A DNA stretch of 55,555 bases from Streptomyces longispororuber (GTDB lineage: Bacteria > Actinomycetota > Actinomycetes > Streptomycetales > Streptomycetaceae). A model generated the notes under the pieces. That model was given only the letters and a program-made list of their open reading frames with translations, was not told where the DNA came from and did not search any database. The translations under genes were made by a program, and so were the position numbers. The stretch covers positions 1 to 55,555 of the forward strand of contig NZ_BNBT01000046.1 in the NCBI RefSeq assembly GCF_014656095.1, read 5' to 3'. Below, piece by piece: positions 42,294-49,854 of the stretch; position 1 is the first letter of the stretch, and every line of letters begins with the position of its first letter.

Positions 42294-43396
42294 TTGAGCT
42301 GTCCCGCCGTGAAGTAGCCCTCGTCGACGAGGAGCCGGGTGTTGGTCCTGTCGACGCTGACCGGGTCGAGCAGATAGGCCGGTACGGTCTTCTTCCCGTT
42401 GTCGTAGTCGGTGGTGTTGTTGACGCGCACCTTCTTGTCGTTGAGCACCGCGTCGCCCATCGCCACCGTCCGCGCGGCCAGCTTGCGGGTGTCCTTGAAC
42501 ACCGTCTGGGTCTGCTCGCCGCGGATGATGGACTTCACCGACGCCAGCTCCGCGTCCTGCCCGGTGATCACCGGCAGCGGCCGGCCCTTGGTGCCGTAAC
42601 CGGCGCTCTTGAGCGCGGAGATGACGCCGATGGAGATCCCGTCGTACGGCGACAGGACCGCGTCGACCCGGGCCGAGCCGTAGTTCTTGCTGATCAGGTC
42701 GTCCATGCGCTTCTGCGCGGTGCCGCCGTCCCAGCGCAGCGTGGTGGCCTGGTTCATCCGCGTCTGCTTGCTGCGCACGACCAGTCGGCCGCTGTTCAGG
42801 TACGGCCGCAGCACGCTCATGGCGCCGTTCCAGAAGTACCTGGTGTTGTTGTCGTCCGGCGAGCCCGCGAACAGCTCGATGTGGTACGGGTCGCCGCCCT
42901 CGCCGGGCTTGCCCAGCCGGAGCTTCTTGACGATGTACTGGGCCTGGAGGCGGCCGACGCGCTCGTTGTCGAAGGACGCGTAGTAGTCGACGTGCTCGGT
43001 GCCGAGGATGAGGCGGTCGTAGGAGATCACGGGGATGCCCGCGTCGTGCGCGCGCCGGAGCACCTCGGTGAGGGCCGAGCCGTCGATGGCGGCGACCACG
43101 AGGAGGCTGCGCCCCTTGGTGATCATGTTTTCGAGCTGGGCGATCTGGTTCTCGACCTTGTCGTCGCCGTACTGGAGGTCGGTCCGGTAGCCGGCCTTCT
43201 CGAACTGCTCGGCCATGTTCTCGCCGTCGGCGATCCACCGCTCGGAGGCCTTGGTGGGCATGGCGAGGCCGATGGTGGTGCCCTTGCCGGTGTCCGGCTC
43301 GTAGCGGCTGCCGCCCCTGGCCTCCTGCCCGCAGGCGGTCAGCGACGCGGCGAGCAGCCCGGCGGCGAGCAGGGCGGCCGGTGTGCGGATGCGCAT
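42290..43396 (-). CDS. Sugar ABC transporter substrate-binding lipoprotein (ChvE-like)
   Basis: A 368-residue lipoprotein: signal AALLAAGLLAASLTAC with lipobox Cys at about residue 22. The body is a type I periplasmic-binding fold: GTTIGLAMPTKASERW, LLVVAAIDGSALTEVLRRAHDAGIPVISYDR and LPVITGQDAELASVKSI. These follow ChvE/multiple-monosaccharide binding proteins. Ligand likely galactose, arabinose, xylose or a related sugar (inference). It overlaps the ATPase gene by 4 bp. Confidence 0.9.
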   Translation of the reverse strand: MRIRTPAALLAAGLLAASLTACGQEARGGSRYEPDTGKGTTIGLAMPTKASERWIADGENMAEQFEKAGYRTDLQYGDDKVENQIAQLENMITKGRSLLVVAAIDGSALTEVLRRAHDAGIPVISYDRLILGTEHVDYYASFDNERVGRLQAQYIVKKLRLGKPGEGGDPYHIELFAGSPDDNNTRYFWNGAMSVLRPYLNSGRLVVRSKQTRMNQATTLRWDGGTAQKRMDDLISKNYGSARVDAVLSPYDGISIGVISALKSAGYGTKGRPLPVITGQDAELASVKSIIRGEQTQTVFKDTRKLAARTVAMGDAVLNDKKVRVNNTTDYDNGKKTVPAYLLDPVSVDRTNTRLLVDEGYFTAGQLK

Positions 43397-43399
43397 GGG

Positions 43400-44428
43400 T
43401 CAGCTCCCTTCCGGTACGGGGAATCGCTCCAGGTTGCCCGGGAGCCGCGCGCCCAGCGGCGACAGGCCGCCGTCCGCGCCGTGCCGGGCCAGCAGGTCGA
43501 GGGCGAGCCGCCCGCGCCGCACCCGCTCGCGGGCGGTGGCGAGGGTGTGCTCGCGCAGGTGGGCGCCGTAGGGGTAGATGCCGGGCGACTTGCTCAGGCC
43601 GAACTTCACGTACAGCGGGGCGCCGCGCCGGATCAGCTCGGCGACCTCGTACATGCGCACGTAGCCGCCGAGGTCGTCGGGCGCCTCGACGTACATGTCC
43701 AGCGGCGCCCGGCTCACCCGGCGGATCTCGGTGAGGTGGTCGAGGGTCAGGTCCGAGGGCACGTTCAGGGAGTCGGCGCCGAGCCGCTCGTACACCGCGA
43801 ACGAGGCCGGGTTCACCGGGCCCGTCAGGGCGGACACCTTGAACGTGGTGTCCGCGGGCAGCAGGCCCGCCGCGCGCAGCCGGTGCAGCGTCCACAGCAC
43901 GCCCTCGTCGGCGACGAGCAGGCAGCGCACGCCCAGTTCGGCGGCGCGCAGGGCGTCCTCGACGCACCCGGCGAGCGCGTCGTGGCCGCGGGCGCGCAGC
44001 CCCGCGCCGCCGGAGTCGGTACGGGTGGAGGCGCCGGTGTCCCAGGTGCCGCGCGGCCCGGTGAACAGGCACAGCTCGACGTCCCGCCCGGCGCAGGCGT
44101 CCACCATCTCGGTGATCTCGGCGTCGGTGAGCATCCACACGCCGCTGCCCTGGCTGACGCGGTGCACGGGCACGTCGAGGCGCGCGCTCTCCTTGAGGAC
44201 GACGGCCAGGGCCTCGGGCCCCTCCACGGACGGGACCTCGGTGCGCCAGGTGCCGCCGTCGGGGAACGCGTACGCGGAGGCGTCGGCGGGGTCGGGCACC
44301 GGGACGGCGTGGCCGATGCGGGCGAGGGCGTCCACACCGGGGCGGCGGGGCGCCCGCGGCGGGAGCACGGCGGACGGGACCGCGGGAACGGCGGCGGCCG
44401 GGACGGACGGGGTCGGTGAGGGGGGCAC
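43400..44428 (-). CDS. TIM-barrel protein, peptidase-U32-like, unknown function
   Basis: A 342-residue cytoplasmic protein with a long Ala/Pro-rich N-terminus. The main part alternates strands and helices as a barrel (VELCLFTGPRGTW, LGVRCLLVADEGVL, FKVSALTGPVNPASFAVYERLGADSLNVPSDL, LYVKFGLSKSPGIYPYG). The text FAVYERLGADSLNVPSDLTL resembles U32-type (collagenase-like) barrels, but no U32 Cys or metal motif is evident. Given its operon (dehydratase, dehydrogenase, sugar importer), an aldolase or isomerase role is possible. GTG 44428, GGAG upstream. Confidence 0.6.
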   Translation of the reverse strand: MPPSPTPSVPAAAVPAVPSAVLPPRAPRRPGVDALARIGHAVPVPDPADASAYAFPDGGTWRTEVPSVEGPEALAVVLKESARLDVPVHRVSQGSGVWMLTDAEITEMVDACAGRDVELCLFTGPRGTWDTGASTRTDSGGAGLRARGHDALAGCVEDALRAAELGVRCLLVADEGVLWTLHRLRAAGLLPADTTFKVSALTGPVNPASFAVYERLGADSLNVPSDLTLDHLTEIRRVSRAPLDMYVEAPDDLGGYVRMYEVAELIRRGAPLYVKFGLSKSPGIYPYGAHLREHTLATARERVRRGRLALDLLARHGADGGLSPLGARLPGNLERFPVPEGS

Positions 44429-44535
44429 GCGGGCTCCAGTGTTCGGTATGTCGGACGTCGTACGGGGTGCTGGGTGCGCGGCAGCGCTGAGCCGGGGCGC
44501 ACGGCGGTGCGGGGTGGTCCGGTACGGGTGGGGGC

Positions 44536-45576
44536 CTACGGGCGCAGCAGCACCTTCCCGGTGCCGGGGTCGCCGCCGCCGACGAGGGCGACGGCCGCGC
44601 CGAACTCCTCCAGCGGGAACTCGTGCGTGATCAGCGCGCCCGGGTCGAGCAGCCCGGTGCCGAACGCGCGCACGGCGTCGGTCCAGGCCGCGGAGGACGC
44701 GCCGAAGACGCTGCGCAGCTCCAGTTGGCTGAGCGACAGGTGCACCGGGTCGATGCCGGTGGCGCCGGGCGCGAACATCCCGGTGAGCACCACCCGGCCG
44801 CCGCGGCGCGCCAGCAGACAGGACGAGGCAGCCGTGGACGGCGCCCCCGCGGTCTCCACGACCAGGTCGAAGCGGCCGTTCGCGGACGCGGCCTCCGCCG
44901 GGTCCAGCGCGGCGGTGGCGCCGAAGGCCAGCGCCTGTTCGCCGCGGGCCGCGCGGGGGTCGACGACCGCGAGATCGGCGGGCGACGACGCGGCGAGCAG
45001 TTGCACGGCGAGCATCCCGAGGGTGCCCGCGCCGACCACGGCGACGCGTTCACCGGCGCGGGGCCGGGCCATCCGCGCGGCGGCCGCGACGACGGCGGCG
45101 GGCTCCAGGAGGGCCGCGGCCCGCAGGTCGGCGTCGTCGGCGAGGGGGTGCAGCAGCCGGGCGGGCACGGTGAGGTGGTCGGCGAACGCGCCGGGCTCGG
45201 TGAACCCGGTCTCCGCGTAGCCGCCGGCGCACAGGCTGGTCTCGCCGCACCGGCAGCGCTCGCACGTGCCGCAGGCCCGGAAGCCCTCGGCGACGGCCCC
45301 GCGCCCGACGAGCCCCGCGTCGACGCCCTCGCCGACGGCCACCACGGTGCCCGCCCACTCGTGGCCGGGCGTGACCGGGTAGCGCACGTACGCGGCGTCG
45401 CGGTGGCCGTCGTACACCTCGCGGTCGCTCCGGCAGATCCCGGCGGCGGCGACGCGGACGAGGACCTCGCCCGGGCCCGGCGGCGGCACCTCGCGCCGTA
45501 CGAGGCGGTGGTGGCCGGGCCGGTCGACGACGACCGCGCGGCTGCCGCCGGGCGTGTCCAGGGGCGGCCCGCTCAC
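44536..45576 (-). CDS. Zinc-binding medium-chain dehydrogenase
   Basis: A 346-residue MDR enzyme. GICRSDREVYDG holds the catalytic-zinc Ser/Cys region, GHEWAGTVVAVGEGV the His-Glu pair, and the structural-zinc loop is CGTCERCRCGETSLC. VAVVGAGTLGMLAVQLLAA is the NAD(P)-binding Rossmann motif. In the operon it follows the enolase-superfamily dehydratase with a 4-bp GTGA overlap. It probably oxidises a polyol, sugar or a keto-deoxy sugar acid (inference). Confidence 0.87.
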   Translation of the reverse strand: MSGPPLDTPGGSRAVVVDRPGHHRLVRREVPPPGPGEVLVRVAAAGICRSDREVYDGHRDAAYVRYPVTPGHEWAGTVVAVGEGVDAGLVGRGAVAEGFRACGTCERCRCGETSLCAGGYAETGFTEPGAFADHLTVPARLLHPLADDADLRAAALLEPAAVVAAAARMARPRAGERVAVVGAGTLGMLAVQLLAASSPADLAVVDPRAARGEQALAFGATAALDPAEAASANGRFDLVVETAGAPSTAASSCLLARRGGRVVLTGMFAPGATGIDPVHLSLSQLELRSVFGASSAAWTDAVRAFGTGLLDPGALITHEFPLEEFGAAVALVGGGDPGTGKVLLRP

Positions 45577-46727
45577 TTCGGCGCCCTCTTCTCCCAGCCC
45601 TCGGCCCACAGGTCGAACCGCGCCCGCTGCTGCGGGAACTCGGCCGCCGCGTCCACGTCCAGCTCGACGCCGAGGCCGGGGGCGTGCGACACCGCGAAGC
45701 AGCCGGTCTCCGGGTCGACGGCCGGGGCGCCCTTGACCACCTTCTTGATCTCCGCGTCCGCGAAGTCGTTGAAGTGCTCCAGGATCTTGAAGTTCGGTGT
45801 GCAGGCGGCGAGTTGGAGCGAGGCGGCGGTGAGCACCGAGCCGCCCACGTTGTGCGGGGCGACCAGCGTGTAGTGCGTCTCGGCGGTGGCGGCGAGCTTG
45901 CGGGTCTCCAGGATGCCGCCGATGTGCCCGAGGTCCGGCTGGATGATGTCGGCGGCCTGCGACTCGAAGAGCTCGCGGAACTCGATCCGGTCGTGGATGC
46001 GCTCGCCCGTGGCGACCGGCATGTCCACCTTCCCCGCGACCTTGGCCAGCGCCTTGAGGTTCTCCGGGGGCACCGGCTCCTCCAGCCAGGCGGGCCGGAA
46101 CGGCGCCAGCTCCCGCGCCAGGCGCACCGCCGTGGCGGGCGAGAACCGGCCGTGCATCTCCAGCATCAGCTCGGCGTCGGGCCCGATCGCGTCGCGCACC
46201 GCCTCGATCAGCGACACCGCGTACCGGCTCCGCTCGGCGTCCAGTTCGAGGTGCCCGGTCCCGAACGGGTCGATCTTCAGGGCCCGGTAGCCGCGGGCCA
46301 TCACCTCCTGAGCGGCCTTGTGGTACGCCTCCGGGGTGCGCTCGGTGGTGTACCAGCCGTTCGCGTACGCCTTGACCCGGTCGGTCACCCTGCCGCCGAG
46401 CAACTGCCACACCGGTACGCCGAGGGCCTTGCCCTTGATGTCCCAGCAGGCCATCTCGACGACGGCGATGCCGGACATCACGATCTCCCCGGCCCGGCCG
46501 TAGTCGCCGTACTTCATCCGGCGGACCAGGTCCTCCACCGCGAACGGGTCGGACCCGGAGATGTGGTGGGACTCGGCCTCGCGCAGATAGCCGAGCAGGG
46601 CGTCGGTGCGGCCCAGCATGCGGGTCTCGCCGACCCCCGTCAGGCCCTCGTCGGTGTGGACGAGGACGTAGGTGAGGTTGCGCCAGGGGGTCCCGACGAC
46701 GTGAGTACTGATTCCCGTGATGCGCAC
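45573..46727 (-). CDS. Mandelate racemase/muconate lactonising family dehydratase (galactonate-dehydratase-like)
   Basis: A 384-residue enolase-superfamily protein. Metal ligands sit at the ends of beta strands: EMHGRF (Glu, with His as base), EEPVPPEN and TGERIHD. The YRALKIDPFG lysine region and the second His in APHNVGGSVLTAA follow D-galactonate dehydratase-like sugar-acid dehydratases. It should dehydrate an aldonic acid to a 2-keto-3-deoxy acid. First gene of the operon; ATG-equivalent start at 46727. Its divergent partners are IclR and an SMP-30 lactonase, which makes the aldonic acid. Confidence 0.87.
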   Translation of the reverse strand: MRITGISTHVVGTPWRNLTYVLVHTDEGLTGVGETRMLGRTDALLGYLREAESHHISGSDPFAVEDLVRRMKYGDYGRAGEIVMSGIAVVEMACWDIKGKALGVPVWQLLGGRVTDRVKAYANGWYTTERTPEAYHKAAQEVMARGYRALKIDPFGTGHLELDAERSRYAVSLIEAVRDAIGPDAELMLEMHGRFSPATAVRLARELAPFRPAWLEEPVPPENLKALAKVAGKVDMPVATGERIHDRIEFRELFESQAADIIQPDLGHIGGILETRKLAATAETHYTLVAPHNVGGSVLTAASLQLAACTPNFKILEHFNDFADAEIKKVVKGAPAVDPETGCFAVSHAPGLGVELDVDAAAEFPQQRARFDLWAEGWEKRAPK

Positions 46728-46744
46728 GGCAGTTGCCCCGTCCC

Positions 46745-46914
46745 GTTCGATATTTCGTCATGCGTTCGAAATGGTGGCGTGACCGTAAAGGGCCTCTCTC
46801 ACGGGTGTCAATGGGTCGCGCAGGAGGGCGCTCGGAGGGACCATTGCCTGACCAACACCGCCGTGCGTAGCCTGTGTTCGTCATACCGGCCACTGGCCGA
46901 GGTATCGAACACAG
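46745..46914. promoter_or_regulatory. IclR-type inverted repeats in the divergent spacer
   Basis: ATTTCG at 46752-46757 faces CGAAAT at 46767-46772, with GTTCGA at 46745 and 46764. Nearer the iclR start, CTGTGTTCG (46872-46880) and CGAACACAG (46906-46914) form a perfect 9-bp inverted repeat with a 25-bp loop. TTCGA/TCGAA half-sites are shared, as would suit one regulator (IclR) for both sides. Confidence 0.65.
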
Positions 46915-46930
46915 AGGGTGGGTGGACGGA

Positions 46931-47701
46931 ATGGGGCGCCTTGTCCCCGCGGTGACCAGGGCTTTCGACATACTGGAACTGTTCCTGGAGGGCGACGGCA
47001 CCCTGTCCGCGCCGGAGGTCACGCGGAAGCTCCAACTGCCGCGCACCACCGTGCACGAGCTGCTCACGACGCTCGCGGCGCGCTCCTACCTGGCCCCCGT
47101 CCCCGAGCAGCCCGGCCGCTACCGCCTCGGCGTACGCCCCTACCAGCTCGGCAGCAGGTACGCCGAACAGCTCGACCTCGCCGCGGAGGGGCAGCGCGTG
47201 GCCCGGGAGGTCGCCGAGACGTGCGACGAGACGGTCCACGTGGCGATCCTGGAGGGCACCGACGTCATCTACATCGCGAAGGTCGACTCCACGCACGCCG
47301 TGCGCATGGTCTCCGCCGCGGGCCGCAGGCTGCCCGCGCACTGCACGGCGGTCGGCAAGATGCTCCTCGCCTCGCTGCCCGCGCCGGAGCTCGACGCCCG
47401 CGTCACGCACCGCGAACTGGCGGCGATGACGCCCGCCAGCGTCACCGACCCGGACGCGCTGCGCGCCGAGCTCGCCGCGATCCGCGAGCGCGGCGTCGCC
47501 GCCGAGCACCGCGAGTCCAACCCGGACGTGAGCTGCGTGGCCGCCCCGGTGCGCGACAGCGCGGGGCGCGTCGTGGCCGCGCTCTCCATCTCCGTACCGA
47601 TGATCCGCTGGAACGAGGAGCGCGAGACGGAGCTCTCGGAGCTGGCCCTCAAGGGCGCGGGCGACCTGTCCGCGCGGCTCGGCCACCGGGGTCCACGGTG
47701 A
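46931..47701 (+). CDS. IclR family transcriptional regulator
   Basis: A 256-residue regulator from ATG 46931 (GAGGGTGGGTGGACGGA upstream). N-terminal winged HTH: LVPAVTRAFDILELFLEGDGTLS then TRKLQLPRTTVHELLTTLAARSYL. The C-terminal GAF-like effector domain has CDETVHVAILEGTDVIYIAKVDS, LPAHCTAVGKMLLASL and SVPMIRWNEE. It diverges from the sugar-acid operon and its stop overlaps the SMP-30 start, so it controls both. Effector is probably a sugar acid or its 2-keto-3-deoxy form (inference). Confidence 0.9.
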   Translation: MGRLVPAVTRAFDILELFLEGDGTLSAPEVTRKLQLPRTTVHELLTTLAARSYLAPVPEQPGRYRLGVRPYQLGSRYAEQLDLAAEGQRVAREVAETCDETVHVAILEGTDVIYIAKVDSTHAVRMVSAAGRRLPAHCTAVGKMLLASLPAPELDARVTHRELAAMTPASVTDPDALRAELAAIRERGVAAEHRESNPDVSCVAAPVRDSAGRVVAALSISVPMIRWNEERETELSELALKGAGDLSARLGHRGPR

Positions 47702-48549
47702 CGCGCGCGGCGGCCGAGGTCGCCGTCCACGCGCGGGCCGAACTCGGCGAGGGCCCCACCTGGGACGCGGCGGCGGGGCGGCTGATCTGGGTGGACGTCC
47801 TGGGCGCGCGGGTCCACACGTACGATCCCGCGACCGGCCGCCGTACGGTCCTCGCCACCGAGCAGCACGTCGGCGCGGCGAAGCCCCGCGCGGGCGGCGG
47901 CCTGGTGGTGAACCTCCGCGACGGCGTCGGGCTCTACGCGCCGGACGGCGCGTTCTCCTGGCTCGTCCGCGACCCCGTGCCCGGCCGCCGCGGCAACGAC
48001 GCGGCCGTCGCCCCCGACGGCACCCTGTGGGCGGGCACCATGCGCTACGACGAGGCCCCCGGCGGCGGTCACCTCGCGCGCGTCGCGCCCGACGGCACCA
48101 CGACCACGCTGTTCCCGTCCGTGACCGTCAGCAACGGCATCGGCTGGAGCCCCGACGGGACGCTCGTGTACTACGTGGACACCCCCACGCGCCGCGTCGA
48201 CGTCTGCCGCATGGAGGGAGGGCTCCCCGGCGCGCGCCGCCCGTTCGCAGTCGTCGAGGAGGGCGCGGGCTTCCCCGACGGCCTGACCGTCGACGCGGCG
48301 GGCTGCGTGTGGGTGGCCCTGTGGGACGGCGGCCAGGTCCGCCGCTACACCCCCGACGGCACGCTGGACCACGTCCTGCGGCTCCCGGTACCCCGCCCCA
48401 CGGCCTGCGCCTTCGGCGGCCCCGGCCTCCGCGACCTCTACGTCACCACGGCCCGCGTCGGCCACCGCCGCCCCCACCCGATGGCGGGCTCCGTCCTGGT
48501 GGTCCCGGACGCGGGGGAGGGGCTGGCGGGGGAGGTGTTCGCGGGGTGA
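47698..48549 (+). CDS. SMP-30/gluconolactonase family lactonase
   Basis: A 283-residue six-bladed propeller. Metal ligands of SMP-30: Glu in ARAELGEGPTWD (residue ~17), Asn in TVSNGIGWSPD and Asp in GFPDGLTVD. It hydrolyses sugar-1,4/1,5-lactones to aldonic acids. Its GTG start overlaps the iclR stop (GTGA). Together with the divergent dehydratase it gives a route from aldonolactone to 2-keto-3-deoxyaldonate. Confidence 0.9.
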   Translation: MTRAAAEVAVHARAELGEGPTWDAAAGRLIWVDVLGARVHTYDPATGRRTVLATEQHVGAAKPRAGGGLVVNLRDGVGLYAPDGAFSWLVRDPVPGRRGNDAAVAPDGTLWAGTMRYDEAPGGGHLARVAPDGTTTTLFPSVTVSNGIGWSPDGTLVYYVDTPTRRVDVCRMEGGLPGARRPFAVVEEGAGFPDGLTVDAAGCVWVALWDGGQVRRYTPDGTLDHVLRLPVPRPTACAFGGPGLRDLYVTTARVGHRRPHPMAGSVLVVPDAGEGLAGEVFAG

Positions 48550-49232
48550 GGCGGTTACGAGCTGTGCGGGGCGCCGCGCCGGGTGCCGGGCCTGAACCCA
48601 GGACTTCGCACGCACTGCCGGGGCGGCGCATCGGCGCCGAGACCCTGGCGCAGGCGAGGTGGCGCAAGAGGCGACGGCGCAGGAGGGGCTGGCTGGGGGC
48701 CGCCACCGTTCTCCTGCTCGTCACCGGCGGGATCTGGCTCATGGACGAGGAGGAGAAGCGGCCGGAGAAGCACTTCGCCACCATGCCCGATCGCTTCGAC
48801 GGCTTTCGGCGTATACGGGCCCGTGAAGCCACCTGGGGCGGCAGCGCGTACCCGTACGTCTCCTCGGGCCGCAGCGGATACGTGACCTACGTCCCGGCCC
48901 GTGGCGACAGGTCGTACCGGCTGGAGGTCCGACTGAGTCTCGACCCGGGCGTCGGCGCCGCCGACCTGGACGAGGCCGCCGAGGCGCTGCTGGACTCCGC
49001 GGTGGGACCGGAACGGTCGCGGCCGTACGCCGTGAGGACGGCGGACGGCCAACTGCGGTGCGCCAAGGAGGAGGGCATCGGCAAGCCCAAGACGCACTGC
49101 GTGTGGCTCGACGACGAGGTGCTCGTGTCGGCCCGGACGTACGCCGAGCGCGGGGTCGGGCCCACGCCGCGCCGCACGGCGACGGCCGTCCGCGCGTTCC
49201 TCACCACCCTGCGCATACGCGACACGCCGTGA
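48546..49232 (+). CDS. Membrane-anchored hypothetical protein
   Basis: A 228-residue frame if read from GTG 48546 (overlaps the SMP-30 stop); GTG 48564 is an alternative with GAGGCGG upstream. A very basic stretch WRKRRRRRRGWLG precedes one membrane segment (AATVLLLVTGGIWLM), so the ~150-residue C-terminal part is outside the cell. That part (MPDRFDGFRRI, then YAVRTADGQLRCA) is not a family I can name; DGFRR... and CAKEE... hint at a small extracellular fold with two cysteines. A TTA codon sits at 48555-48557 only if the first start is used. Confidence 0.62.
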   Translation: MRRLRAVRGAAPGAGPEPRTSHALPGRRIGAETLAQARWRKRRRRRRGWLGAATVLLLVTGGIWLMDEEEKRPEKHFATMPDRFDGFRRIRAREATWGGSAYPYVSSGRSGYVTYVPARGDRSYRLEVRLSLDPGVGAADLDEAAEALLDSAVGPERSRPYAVRTADGQLRCAKEEGIGKPKTHCVWLDDEVLVSARTYAERGVGPTPRRTATAVRAFLTTLRIRDTP

Positions 49233-49237
49233 CGCGC

Positions 49238-49678
49238 CTAGCGTGACGCGGTGGGGCGGGTGGTGAAGACGCGGTCCAGGAGGTCGTGCAGGGTGGCCCG
49301 CTCCTGTTCGTCGAGGGTTTCGAGGCCCTCCCGCGTGGTGCGCATGTTGGCGCGGATCCTGTCGACGGCGTGCTCGCCCTCGGCGGTGAGGACGACGTTC
49401 TTGACGCGCCGATCGCCGGGGCTCGGCTCCCGGCGGACCAGGCCGCGCTTCTCCAGCCGGTCGACGATGCCCGTCATGTTCGAGGCGTCGCAGGCCAGCA
49501 GCTCGGCGAGCACGCGCATGGCGGCGGGGCCGCGGCGCAGCACGCTCAGCGTCTTGCCCTGGCTGGCCGTGAGGTTCTCCCGGGCGGACGCGGCCGTGAA
49601 GTCGCCGTAGTAGGCGCCGAGCGACACCGAGAGCATCTCCATCAGCCGGCCGGTGTCCGTGCGCGAGGTTTCTGGCAT
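49238..49678 (-). CDS. MarR family transcriptional regulator
   Basis: A 146-residue winged-helix protein: LTASQGKTLSVLRRGPAAMRVLAELLACDASN, then MTGIVDRLEKRGLVRREPSPGDRRVKNVVLT with the DRRxK wing. ATG 49678 is 6 nt after TAAGGT (a -10), so leaderless expression is likely. It diverges from an MFS exporter across a spacer with TTGA-n5-TCAA and TTCTCAAG repeats. It probably represses the pump and itself. Confidence 0.9.
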   Translation of the reverse strand: MPETSRTDTGRLMEMLSVSLGAYYGDFTAASARENLTASQGKTLSVLRRGPAAMRVLAELLACDASNMTGIVDRLEKRGLVRREPSPGDRRVKNVVLTAEGEHAVDRIRANMRTTREGLETLDEQERATLHDLLDRVFTTRPTASR

Positions 49679-49701
49679 GGGACCACCTTACGCCTTGAAA
49701 C

Positions 49702-49787
49702 TTGACCATCTCAATTAATGTTCTCTACAGTGGGCCCTTGCTTGAGATTCTCAAGCTTCCAGGTTCTCAAGGTTCGACGTTCTCAAG
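49702..49787. promoter_or_regulatory. MarR/MFS operator region with 16-bp-phased repeats
   Basis: TTGACCATCTCAA (49702-49714) overlaps the marR -35. CTTGAGATTCTCAAG (49741-49755) has perfect 7-bp arms around a T. TTCTCAAG then recurs exactly every 16 bp, at 49748, 49764 and 49780. These lie 70-110 bp before the MFS start. Confidence 0.75.
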
Positions 49788-49854
49788 GTCCTCGCGGTCC
49801 TCCAGCCCTCGCGTACTCGGGGGCCGGGGGCGCGAGCAGTTGGAAAGAGTCTCC

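Noticed and set aside
49702..49854. N-terminal extension of the MFS protein
   Set aside because: It runs through operator repeats; GTG 49855 has a ribosome binding site and starts near the first membrane segment.
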